Assembly (NCBI GenBank): GCA_023404675.1 | Contig: JAEYAW010000031.1 | Location: 124,001-188,000, forward strand | From: Pseudomonadota bacterium | Lineage (GTDB): Bacteria > Pseudomonadota > Alphaproteobacteria > Rhizobiales > Xanthobacteraceae | DNA: 64,000 bases | Direction: 5' to 3' | In this document: one piece after another, positions 1 to 6,371 of the stretch | Numbering within the stretch: the first letter of the stretch is position 1 | How the letters are laid out: every line of letters begins with the position of its first letter | Made by a program: the position numbers and the translations under genes | Notes under the pieces: generated by a model | The model's database searches: none | What the model saw: the letters and a program-made list of their open reading frames with translations, nothing else | Told to the model about the DNA's origin: nothing

Positions 1-28
1 AGAACAGTTCAAGCAGAAGATCGGGCAT
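1..28 (-). CDS. glyS: Glycyl-tRNA synthetase beta subunit, N-terminal start only
   Basis: On the minus strand an ATG at 26-28 opens a frame reading MPDLLLELF, the usual N-terminus of bacterial GlyS, and runs off the window edge. GlyS supplies the tRNA-binding and editing part of the alpha2beta2 glycyl-tRNA synthetase. Only nine codons are visible, so the call rests on this string and on glyQ lying upstream on the same strand. The usual glyQ-glyS adjacency is interrupted here by a DUF559 gene. Confidence 0.8.
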
Positions 29-44
29 GACTTATCCGGCCAGT

Positions 45-452
45 TCACCCCTCCCCCCGCTCGCGGCGGGGAGGGGTCGGGGGTGGGGGGCGATCGACGT
101 GGCCCGAAGCCTGCGCAACCGCGCTCAAAACGCCTTCGATGTTCGACAGAACATCGTGATTCCAGAAGCGCAGAACGCGGTAGCCGGCGCGTTCGAGATA
201 ATCGGTGCGGACCAGATCGCGCGCGCTGTCCAGATGCTGGCCGCCGTCGAGTTCGATCACGAGGCGCAGGCGATGCGAGGCGAAATCGGCGAAATATGGC
301 CCGATGGTCGCCTGTCTTCGAAAATGGCTCTGTGAGAACGGCTCGGCCCGAAGCCGACGCCACAACATCTTCTCGGCCTCGGTCATCTGCTGACGCAGCG
401 CGCGGGCACGCGGCACTCGGCGATCCGGTGGCCTTTGCGTACGGTCAGCCAT
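45..452 (-). CDS. DUF559 endonuclease-like protein bounded by inverted repeats
   Basis: A 135-residue protein of the DUF559 family, which has a VSR/PD-(D/E)XK nuclease-like fold. Visible active-site-like residues are D56 (YFADF) and E67, D69 and H73 (VIELDGGQH). The ATG at 452 sits on the inner edge of the right inverted repeat. The left repeat encodes the last 14 or so codons (PTPPRRERGEG), and the stop lies just beyond it, so the gene spans repeat to repeat. A longer frame up to 584 is open, but it would translate the right repeat, so the ATG at 452 is preferred. It lies between glyQ and glyS on the same strand and must be co-transcribed with them unless it has its own promoter. The function of DUF559 proteins is not established; a nuclease role is inferred. 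Confidence 0.8.
   Translation of the reverse strand: MADRTQRPPDRRVPRARALRQQMTEAEKMLWRRLRAEPFSQSHFRRQATIGPYFADFASHRLRLVIELDGGQHLDSARDLVRTDYLERAGYRVLRFWNHDVLSNIEGVLSAVAQASGHVDRPPPPTPPRRERGEG
47..90. repeat. REP-like hairpin, left inverted repeat of the DUF559 cassette
   Basis: This 44-nt element contains a 10-bp hairpin (ACCCCTCCCC at 47-56 pairing with 68-77) followed by a G-rich tail to 90. It is a near-perfect inverted copy of 451-496, differing by a few substitutions and one or two G-run length changes. It forms the 3' end of the DUF559 coding sequence. Confidence 0.9.
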
Positions 453-496
453 CCCCCACCCCCCAACCCCTCCCCGCCGCAAGCGGGGGGAGGGGT
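451..496. repeat. REP-like hairpin, right inverted repeat of the DUF559 cassette
   Basis: This 46-nt element is the inverted partner of 47-90. Its hairpin arms are 466-475 and 487-496, and its C-rich side (G-rich on the minus strand) abuts the DUF559 ATG at 452. In the DUF559 mRNA it would form the leader immediately before the start codon. Confidence 0.9.
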
Positions 497-591
497 GCAG
501 CGCAAGCGCCAGCGTTGAGTTTCTCATGCCAACCATAACCGTTCTGTCACCCTGCCCCACAACAGAACGGGTGAAAATCCTCAAGAGGGTC

Positions 592-1539
592 TCACGCCGC
601 CGCGCCGCCCGCCTCGGTGGCGAGCCAGGCTTCGCCGCAGGCCTTGGCGAGTTCGCGCACCCGCAGGATGTAGCTCTGGCGCTCGGTCACGGAGATCACG
701 CCGCGCGCGTCGAGCAGGTTGAAGACGTGGGACGCCTTGATGCACTGGTCGTAGGCGGGCAACGCCATCAGATGCCGCCCGCGCTTGCCGGGCTCTTTCG
801 CGACGTCCTGCCAACCCGCGTCGAGGTAGCTCTTGCAAGCCTGCTCGGCCATGCGGAACTGCTCGAACAGCATCGTGGTGTCGGCATATTCGAAATTGTG
901 CCGCGAATATTCCTGCTCGGCCTGCAGGAAGATGTCGCCATAGGTCACCTTCTCGGCGCCCTCGCGGCCGTTGAAGTTGAGGTCGTAGACCCGGTCCACG
1001 CCCTGCACATACATGGCGAGACGTTCCAGCCCGTAGGTGAGTTCGCCCGCCACCGGCGCGCATTCCACGCCCGCGACCTGCTGGAAATAGGTGAACTGCG
1101 ACACCTCCATGCCGTCGCACCAGCACTCCCAGCCGAGTCCCCACGCGCCGAGCGTCGGGCTCTCCCAGTCGTCCTCGACGAAGCGGATGTCGTGCAGCTT
1201 CGCGTCCACGCCGATCGCCGCGAGCGATTTCAGATACAGATCCTGAATGTCCGGCGGCGACGGCTTCAGGATCGCCTGAAACTGGTAATAGTGCTGCAGC
1301 CGGTTCGGATTCTCGCCGTAGCGGCCGTCCTTGGGCCGCCGTGAGGGCTGCACATAGGCCGCGTTCCACGGCTTCGGCCCCAGCGCCCGCAGGGTGGTCG
1401 CCGGGTGGAAGGTGCCCGCCCCCACTTCCATGTCGTAGGGCTGGAGCACCACGCAGCCGTAATCGGCCCAGTAGCGTTGCAGGGTCAGGATCAGGCCCTG
1501 GAACGAGCGTTCCGGGCGCATATGGGGCGGCAGGTCCAT
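592..1539 (-). CDS. glyQ: Glycyl-tRNA synthetase alpha subunit
   Basis: A 315-residue protein, normal for bacterial GlyQ. It is the catalytic alpha subunit that activates glycine and charges tRNA-Gly with GlyS in the cytoplasm. The family core is clear: FQGLILTLQRYW near the N-terminus, AYVQPSRRPKDGRYGENP at about 61-78, HDIRFVEDDWESPTLGAWG mid-protein and FTYFQQVAGVEC. The ATG at 1539 gives MDLPPHMRPERSFQG; an ATG six codons later is also possible, and neither has a strong Shine-Dalgarno sequence. The stop at 592 is followed by 139 nt, which include the right cassette repeat, before the DUF559 start. The gene is divergent from the flavoprotein monooxygenase at 1692. Confidence 0.97.
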   Translation of the reverse strand: MDLPPHMRPERSFQGLILTLQRYWADYGCVVLQPYDMEVGAGTFHPATTLRALGPKPWNAAYVQPSRRPKDGRYGENPNRLQHYYQFQAILKPSPPDIQDLYLKSLAAIGVDAKLHDIRFVEDDWESPTLGAWGLGWECWCDGMEVSQFTYFQQVAGVECAPVAGELTYGLERLAMYVQGVDRVYDLNFNGREGAEKVTYGDIFLQAEQEYSRHNFEYADTTMLFEQFRMAEQACKSYLDAGWQDVAKEPGKRGRHLMALPAYDQCIKASHVFNLLDARGVISVTERQSYILRVRELAKACGEAWLATEAGGAAA

Positions 1540-1691
1540 GCGGGGCGTCGCGAATCCGAGAAAAGCGGAACAGTCGAGAGGGGCTCTTAAAGGCCGGGTT
1601 ACGCCGAATCAAGGCAAAGCCCTGCCTCAGCGGTTGCCCCGGCCCGGCCCGGTGTGCCATGTCACCGCCCCGGACGAGCGGGGAAAATGCC

Positions 1692-2972
1692 ATGACAGTG
1701 CTGATCGCGGGTGGGGGTATCGGCGGGTTGACGCTGGCGCTGAGCCTGCATCAGGCCGGGGTGCCGGTGCGGGTGTTCGAGAGCGTGCCGGAACTGCGAC
1801 CGCTCGGGGTCGGGATCAACGTGCTGCCGCACGCGGTGCGCGAACTGACCGAACTCGGCCTGTTCGACCGGCTCGACGCGGCCGGCGTGCGCACCGCCGA
1901 ACTCGCCTATTTCTCCAAGCGCGGCAAGCCGATCTGGAGCGAACCGCGCGGACTGGAAGCGGGCTACAACTGGCCACAGTTCTCGATCCATCGCGGCACG
2001 CTGCAACAAATCCTGCTGGACGCGGCGCGCGAGCGGCTCGGCGACGCGAACATTCTCACCAGCCATCATCTGGCGGACTTCCGCGACGACGGCACGGGCG
2101 TCACCGGCCGCTTCACCGACCGCGCCACCGGGCAGGAGGCGGGGATCTATCGGGGCGACGTCCTGATCGCCGCCGACGGCATCCACTCGGCGGTCCGCGC
2201 GACACTGTTTCCCGAGGAGGGCGCCCCGATCTGGAACGGCCGCATCCTGTGGCGCGGCATCACCAAAGCACCCGCCTTCCTGAGCGGCCGAACCATGATC
2301 ATGGCGGGCTATCAGGCTCTGAAATTCGTCTGCTACCCGATCTCGAAAACGCCGGATGCCGACGGCAACCTGCTCATCAACTGGATCGCCGAACGCGAGC
2401 TTGACCCGAATTACCAGTGGCGGCGAGAAGATTACAACCGCGCTGCGCGGCTGGAGGAATTTCTGCCGTGGTTCGAGAACTGGCGCTTCGACTGGCTTGA
2501 CGTGCCGCGCCTGATCCGCGACTGCCCGGCCGCTTACGAATATCCGCTGGTGGACCGCGATCCGCTGCATCGCTGGACCTTCGGCCGCGTCACGCTGCTC
2601 GGCGACGCCGCGCATCCGATGTATCCGATCGGCTCCAACGGCGCGTCGCAGGCGATTCTCGACGCGCGCGTGCTGACGCGCGAAATCCTCGCCCATGGCG
2701 TGACCAACGCCGCGCTCGATGCCTACGAGGCCGAGCGGCGGCCCGCGACCACCGATCTGGTGATGCTGAACCGGCGCAACGGCCCCGAGCAGGTGATGCA
2801 GCTGGTGGAGGAGCGCGCGCCGGAAGGCTTTAAGGTCGTGACCGACGTGCTGTCGCGGCAGGAGCTGGAAGACATCGCCGCGAACTACAAGCGCGTCGCG
2901 GGCTTTCAGGTCGAGGCGCTGAACGCCAAAGCGCCGATCGTGCCGCATCCGCGGGAAGCACAGACGGCGTGA
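1692..2972 (+). CDS. FAD-dependent monooxygenase (PhzS / salicylate-hydroxylase-like)
   Basis: A 426-residue group A flavoprotein monooxygenase. The N-terminal Rossmann fold starts with VLIAGGGIGG (dinucleotide loop at residues 7-12), and the second FAD-contact motif GDAAHP begins at residue 304, followed by GSNGASQAILDA. These enzymes use NAD(P)H and O2 to hydroxylate aromatic or enol substrates; the substrate here cannot be read from sequence. The overall pattern, including the post-GDAAH segment, resembles the PhzS-type flavin-dependent oxidoreductases. The ATG at 1692 is chosen because the GxGxxG fold begins directly after it, behind a GGGGAAAA stretch; upstream in-frame codons antisense to glyQ are not plausible. 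It faces mutY convergently. Confidence 0.85.
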   Translation: MTVLIAGGGIGGLTLALSLHQAGVPVRVFESVPELRPLGVGINVLPHAVRELTELGLFDRLDAAGVRTAELAYFSKRGKPIWSEPRGLEAGYNWPQFSIHRGTLQQILLDAARERLGDANILTSHHLADFRDDGTGVTGRFTDRATGQEAGIYRGDVLIAADGIHSAVRATLFPEEGAPIWNGRILWRGITKAPAFLSGRTMIMAGYQALKFVCYPISKTPDADGNLLINWIAERELDPNYQWRREDYNRAARLEEFLPWFENWRFDWLDVPRLIRDCPAAYEYPLVDRDPLHRWTFGRVTLLGDAAHPMYPIGSNGASQAILDARVLTREILAHGVTNAALDAYEAERRPATTDLVMLNRRNGPEQVMQLVEERAPEGFKVVTDVLSRQELEDIAANYKRVAGFQVEALNAKAPIVPHPREAQTA

Positions 2973-3025
2973 GCAGGAGACCGCCCGTCACCCAGAAGCA
3001 CGCGCCGAAGGATGACGGAAAGGCC

Positions 3026-4126
3026 CTACTCCCCCAACCCATGCGCGATCACCTTGCGCATCACATTCGGCAGCGCCTCGCCGGCCAGCGTTGCGATCTT
3101 CACCCAGCGCCCGCCGTCCGGCGGCGGCGTGCCGTCCGCGACATGCGTGGTGAAGACTGTAAGTTCGAGCGGAAAATGCGTGAACACGTGCGTCACCACG
3201 CCGGCCTTGCGGTGCCAGCGCGGCGGTGGATCGAACGCGGGCGCATCGTCCGCCACGTTGATAAGTTCGTAGTCGCCGCGCCACTGTGAGCCCGGCACCT
3301 CGGTCATGCCGCCGAGCAGGCCCTTTTCGGGCCGCGTGCGCACCAGAATCTCGTCGCCGCGCGTCACGACAAACGCGGCGCCGCGCCGGAGCGCTCCCGT
3401 CGTTTTGGGCGACTTGCGTGGAAACGTCTCCTGATCGCCGCGCGACTGCGCCGCGCAGTTGTCGTTCAAAGGACATAGCGAACAGGCCGGACGCTTCGGT
3501 GTGCAGATCGTCGCGCCGAGATCCATCAGCGCCTGCGCGCTGTCGCCGGCGCGCGCAGGCCCGAGCAATGTAGCCGCGAGCCGCGTAATTTCTTTCTTGG
3601 CCTGCGGCAGCTGCGCTTCCACTGCGAACAGCCGCGACACCACGCGCTCGATATTGCCGTCCACCGGCATGGTCCGCACGTCGAAGGCGATGGCGGCAAT
3701 CGCGGCGGCGGTATATGGGCCGACGCCCGGCAGCGTGCGCAAGCCCTCCTCGGTCGGCGGAAACGCGCCGCCATGGTCGCGCATCACCGCCAGTGCGCAG
3801 GCATGGAGGTTGCGCGCCCGCGAATAATAGCCGAGCCCGGCCCACGCTCGCAGCACGTCGTCCAGCGTTGCGGATGCCAGCGCGCTCACGTCGGGCCACA
3901 GCGAGGTGAATTTGCCGAAATAGGGACCGACGGCCTTCACCGTGGTCTGCTGCAGCATGATCTCGGAGAGCCACACCCGGTAGGGATCGCTGGGCTCGCC
4001 GCTCTTCGCCCGCCACGGCAGATCGCGGCGATGGCGGTCGTACCAGGCGAGCAGCTGTGCTGGCCGGTCGTGGGGCGAAGCACGGGGCGGCGTGTCGGAG
4101 GCTGGCTTGCGTCGCGGGGCTGGCAC
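3026..4126 (-). CDS. mutY: A/G-specific adenine glycosylase
   Basis: A 366-residue base-excision repair enzyme that removes adenine mispaired with 8-oxoguanine. It has catalytic Glu55 in SEIMLQQT, a helix-hairpin-helix with LPGVGPYTAAAI (132-143), catalytic Asp156 in VDGNIERV, and the 4Fe-4S cysteines C208, C215, C218 and C224 with C-x6-C-x2-C-x5-C spacing. A NUDIX-like C-terminal domain for 8-oxoG recognition follows (about 245-366). The N-terminus carries a basic Arg/Pro extension. It is transcribed away from the higBA and DUF721 side, matching the conserved mutY / DUF721 arrangement of rhizobial genomes, except that higBA now lies between them. Confidence 0.96.
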   Translation of the reverse strand: MPAPRRKPASDTPPRASPHDRPAQLLAWYDRHRRDLPWRAKSGEPSDPYRVWLSEIMLQQTTVKAVGPYFGKFTSLWPDVSALASATLDDVLRAWAGLGYYSRARNLHACALAVMRDHGGAFPPTEEGLRTLPGVGPYTAAAIAAIAFDVRTMPVDGNIERVVSRLFAVEAQLPQAKKEITRLAATLLGPARAGDSAQALMDLGATICTPKRPACSLCPLNDNCAAQSRGDQETFPRKSPKTTGALRRGAAFVVTRGDEILVRTRPEKGLLGGMTEVPGSQWRGDYELINVADDAPAFDPPPRWHRKAGVVTHVFTHFPLELTVFTTHVADGTPPPDGGRWVKIATLAGEALPNVMRKVIAHGLGE

Positions 4127-4174
4127 GAACTGTTCTTAGAACGCCGCACGCAGCGCTGCAAACGCCGTTGCCCT

Positions 4175-4195
4175 CTATAACGCGTCACGTTATAG
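4175..4195. promoter_or_regulatory. Probable HigA operator palindrome
   Basis: A perfect 8-bp inverted repeat (CTATAACG at 4175-4182 and CGTTATAG at 4188-4195, with a 5-bp spacer) ends 6 bp before the higB ATG. The AT-rich arms contain a TATAAC promoter-like hexamer. HigA-type antitoxins are known to bind palindromes at their own promoter, so this is a likely autoregulatory operator. Confidence 0.75.
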
Positions 4196-4201
4196 TACGC
4201 C

Positions 4202-4486
4202 ATGATCCAGAGTTTTGGCAATGCCGAGACCGCGCTGATCTGGTCAGGCCGCCGAAGCCGCAAATTGCCGCCGGACATCCAGTCCGTCGCCCTGCGAAAA
4301 TTGCGCCTGCTGAATCAGGCGCGTGCTCTGAACGATCTGCGGGTTCCGCCCGGCAATCGGCTCGAAGCTCTCAAGGCGGATCGCAGCGGGCAGCATTCGG
4401 TCCGGATCAACGATCAGTGGCGCATCTGTTTCGTCTGGGAAGAAGGAGGACCATGCGGTGTCGAAATCGTCGACTATCACGGCTGA
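4202..4486 (+). CDS. higB: HigB-type (RelE superfamily) toxin
   Basis: A 94-residue protein of the HigB/RelE mRNA-interferase family, which cleaves mRNA at the ribosome. Typical features are the IQSFGN N-terminus, the basic central region with GNRLEALKADR, and the core strand SVRINDQWRICFVW (R68 and R74 in the positions of active-site basic residues), ending VEIVDYHG. The toxin-first order and the 29-nt overlap with the downstream antitoxin are characteristic of higBA loci. The operator palindrome lies directly upstream. The pair is inserted between mutY and the DUF721 gene. Confidence 0.92.
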   Translation: MIQSFGNAETALIWSGRRSRKLPPDIQSVALRKLRLLNQARALNDLRVPPGNRLEALKADRSGQHSVRINDQWRICFVWEEGGPCGVEIVDYHG

Positions 4487-4775
4487 AGACCTTCTGCCCA
4501 ATCCGCATCCGGGCGAAATCCTGCTGGAAGATTTCCTCAAGCCAATGAACCTCAGCCAGAACGCGCTGGCGCGTGCGATCCATGTCCCGCCCCGGCGCAT
4601 CAACGAAATCGTGCATGGCCGGCGTGACGTCACGGCCGACACGGACCTGCGCCTCGCGCGCTATTTCGGCCTCTCGGAGGGATTTTTCCTCGGCCTGCAG
4701 GGCGACTACGATCTGATGCAGCGGCGACGGGAAATCGAGCCGGATCTGCGGACGATCCGCCCCCGCGCGGCATGA
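4458..4775 (+). CDS. higA: HigA-type antitoxin, XRE-family HTH
   Basis: A 105-residue HigA antitoxin. PNPHPGEILLEDFL at about 15-28 is the family hallmark, followed by a helix-turn-helix (about 31-58: NLSQNALARAIHVPPRRINE) and a C-terminal tail. It neutralises HigB and represses the operon. The start is GTG at 4458, fixed by a strong Shine-Dalgarno AGGAGGA at 4444-4450 that lies inside the higB coding sequence, so translation of the two is probably coupled. The stop is 13 nt before the DUF721 gene, which may therefore receive higBA transcripts. Confidence 0.93.
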   Translation: MSKSSTITAEDLLPNPHPGEILLEDFLKPMNLSQNALARAIHVPPRRINEIVHGRRDVTADTDLRLARYFGLSEGFFLGLQGDYDLMQRRREIEPDLRTIRPRAA

Positions 4776-4788
4776 TAAGATAACAGCC

Positions 4789-5268
4789 ATGTCCCGGTCC
4801 GGCCCACTTTTCGCGCGCCCGCTCTCCGTGCTCACCGGCGCGGTGTTCAAGGATGTGTTCGCGCGGCAGGGGTTTGCCTCCCGCGAGATCGTCACCCGCT
4901 GGGCGGAGATCGCGGGGGCGGACATCGCCGCCCATTGTGAGCCGGTAAAAATCCAGTGGCCGCGCCCGGTCGGCGACGACCCGCCGGCCCCCGCGACGCT
5001 GATCCTGCGGGTCGAGGGACCGATGGGGCTGGAAATCCAGCATTCGTCCACCGTCATCATCGCGCGGCTCAATCGCTTCCTCGGCTGGAACGCGATCGGC
5101 AAGATCGCGCTGCGGCAGGCCCCCTTGTCCCGCCCGGTGCGGCGCAAGGTGCCCAAACCGCCGGATGCGGCCGCGGTCACGCGGCTCGCGCAGGCGCTGG
5201 AGACCATCGAAGACGAAAACCTGCGGCAGGCGCTGGCCCGGCTTGGGGCCGTGCTCAAGCGGAATTGA
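4789..5268 (+). CDS. DUF721 / DciA-family protein
   Basis: A 159-residue protein of the DUF721 family, whose characterised members (DciA) help load the replicative helicase DnaB. The pattern fits: an N-terminal KDVFARQGFASREIVTRWAEIAG segment in the DciA-like fold, a hydrophobic strand region ATLILRVEGPMGLEIQH, and a more charged C-terminal tail with predicted helices ending VLKRN. It sits upstream of the DsbA-like and smc genes in the usual alphaproteobacterial order. No catalytic residues are expected. Helicase loading is inferred from the family and not shown here. Confidence 0.85.
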   Translation: MSRSGPLFARPLSVLTGAVFKDVFARQGFASREIVTRWAEIAGADIAAHCEPVKIQWPRPVGDDPPAPATLILRVEGPMGLEIQHSSTVIIARLNRFLGWNAIGKIALRQAPLSRPVRRKVPKPPDAAAVTRLAQALETIEDENLRQALARLGAVLKRN

Positions 5269-5396
5269 CGCCGCCCGCGCCCGCGCCGGGCTCCCGCGCC
5301 ATTGCCTCGGCCCCCGTTTCGAGCTAGCGAACAGGCGTTTTCCGGTCCGCTCCGCCGCCTTCCGCCGCGCGAACGGCCCTGCCTCTGGAGAGTCCG

Positions 5397-6059
5397 TTGC
5401 CGATCACCCGCCGCGCCTTTAACGCAGCCCTGTCCCTCACCGGCGTCGTCGCCATTGCCGGTTTCTCGCCGCTGCGCCTGATCGGGCCGGCTGCGGCACA
5501 AACCGCCAGCGCCGCCGACATCGCCCATCCGAGTTCGCTCGGCGACATGGCGCTGGGCTCCGCCGACGCCAAAGTGACGATCGTCGAGTATGCCTCGATG
5601 ACCTGTCCGCACTGTGCGGCCTTCGCCACCGAGGTGTTCCCGAAGCTGAAATCGGAATACATCGACACCGGCAAGGTGCGTTACATCTTCCGCGAGTTCC
5701 CGCTGGACCTGAAGGCTGCCGCCGGCGCGATGCTGGCACGCTGCATCGGCAAGGACGACGCGCCGAAATACTTCGCGGTGATCGACATCCTGTTCCGGTC
5801 GCAGAACGACTGGGTGATGAACAACACCACCGAGAGCCTGCGCCGCATCAGCAAGCAGGCCGGCCTCTCGAACGAGGCATTCGAGGCGTGCCTTAAGGAC
5901 CAGAAGATGCTGGACGCCATCAAGGAGACTCAGGACTGGGCTGTGGACAAGCTCAAGGTGAACTCCACGCCGTCGTTCTTCATCAACGGCCAGCTGGTGC
6001 GCGGCGAGACCTCGTTCGACGCCTTCCAGAAGATCATCGACCCGATGCTGAAGGCGTAA
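5397..6059 (+). CDS. DsbA-family thioredoxin-like disulfide oxidoreductase, TTG start
   Basis: A 220-residue exported thiol-disulfide oxidoreductase. It begins with a twin-arginine-like motif (TRRAFN) and a hydrophobic stretch ending AAAQT, giving a probable Tat or Sec signal of about 35 residues. The thioredoxin-fold active site is CPHC at 70-73 (SMTCPHCAAF), and the cis-proline loop is NSTPSFFINGQ near residue 190. Such proteins form or isomerise disulfides in the periplasm. The TTG at 5397 is preceded by GGAGAG at 5387-5392, which supports this rare start. It is followed by a hairpin terminator and then smc, as in related genomes. Confidence 0.92.
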   Translation: MPITRRAFNAALSLTGVVAIAGFSPLRLIGPAAAQTASAADIAHPSSLGDMALGSADAKVTIVEYASMTCPHCAAFATEVFPKLKSEYIDTGKVRYIFREFPLDLKAAAGAMLARCIGKDDAPKYFAVIDILFRSQNDWVMNNTTESLRRISKQAGLSNEAFEACLKDQKMLDAIKETQDWAVDKLKVNSTPSFFINGQLVRGETSFDAFQKIIDPMLKA

Positions 6060-6089
6060 ACGCGCATCTCCTCGATACTGCCATGAGTC

Positions 6090-6120
6090 CGGGCCGCCAT
6101 CGTCGGCGGCCCGAACTTTT
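6090..6120 (+). terminator. Rho-independent terminator after the DsbA-like gene
   Basis: A 9-bp GC-rich stem (6090-6098 with 6105-6113) and 6-nt loop are followed by AACTTTT. It lies 30 nt downstream of the dsbA-like stop, so smc probably has its own promoter. Confidence 0.7.
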
Positions 6121-6162
6121 CGGGGTTCCAGTCCCCCCTTGTGTACATGATGCGCAAAACCC

Positions 6163-6207
6163 TGTGGACAACGCAGGGAAAAAAGCCCTGAAAAAGGCTC
6201 TGGATAA
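6163..6207. promoter_or_regulatory. Two DnaA-box-like 9-mers upstream of smc
   Basis: TGTGGACAA at 6163-6171 and TCTGGATAA at 6199-6207 each differ by one base from the DnaA box consensus (TTATCCACA read on the other strand). They are 36 bp apart in the 312-nt spacer before smc. Function is unproven, and single-mismatch boxes also arise by chance. Apart from the terminator, the rest of the spacer shows nothing recognisable. Confidence 0.35.
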
Positions 6208-6371
6208 GCCGTTTCCGGCGGTTGCGGTCGCGAAGCGGCGCCGCCATTGTCCGCTGCCTATGAGGCGCGGCGCGCGACTCATCACGACACGACTCAGTTA
6301 TGCTCTGGTGTGGGGGACAGGTTGACCTCGGCCGGCTGGCTGTGTGGTCCGCGAACAGAGTGCCCCTTGCA

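Noticed and set aside
47..496. CRISPR-like or transposon-terminal repeat reading of the G-rich ends
   Set aside because: Only two inverted copies surround a single gene; no spacers, direct target duplication or transposase were seen.
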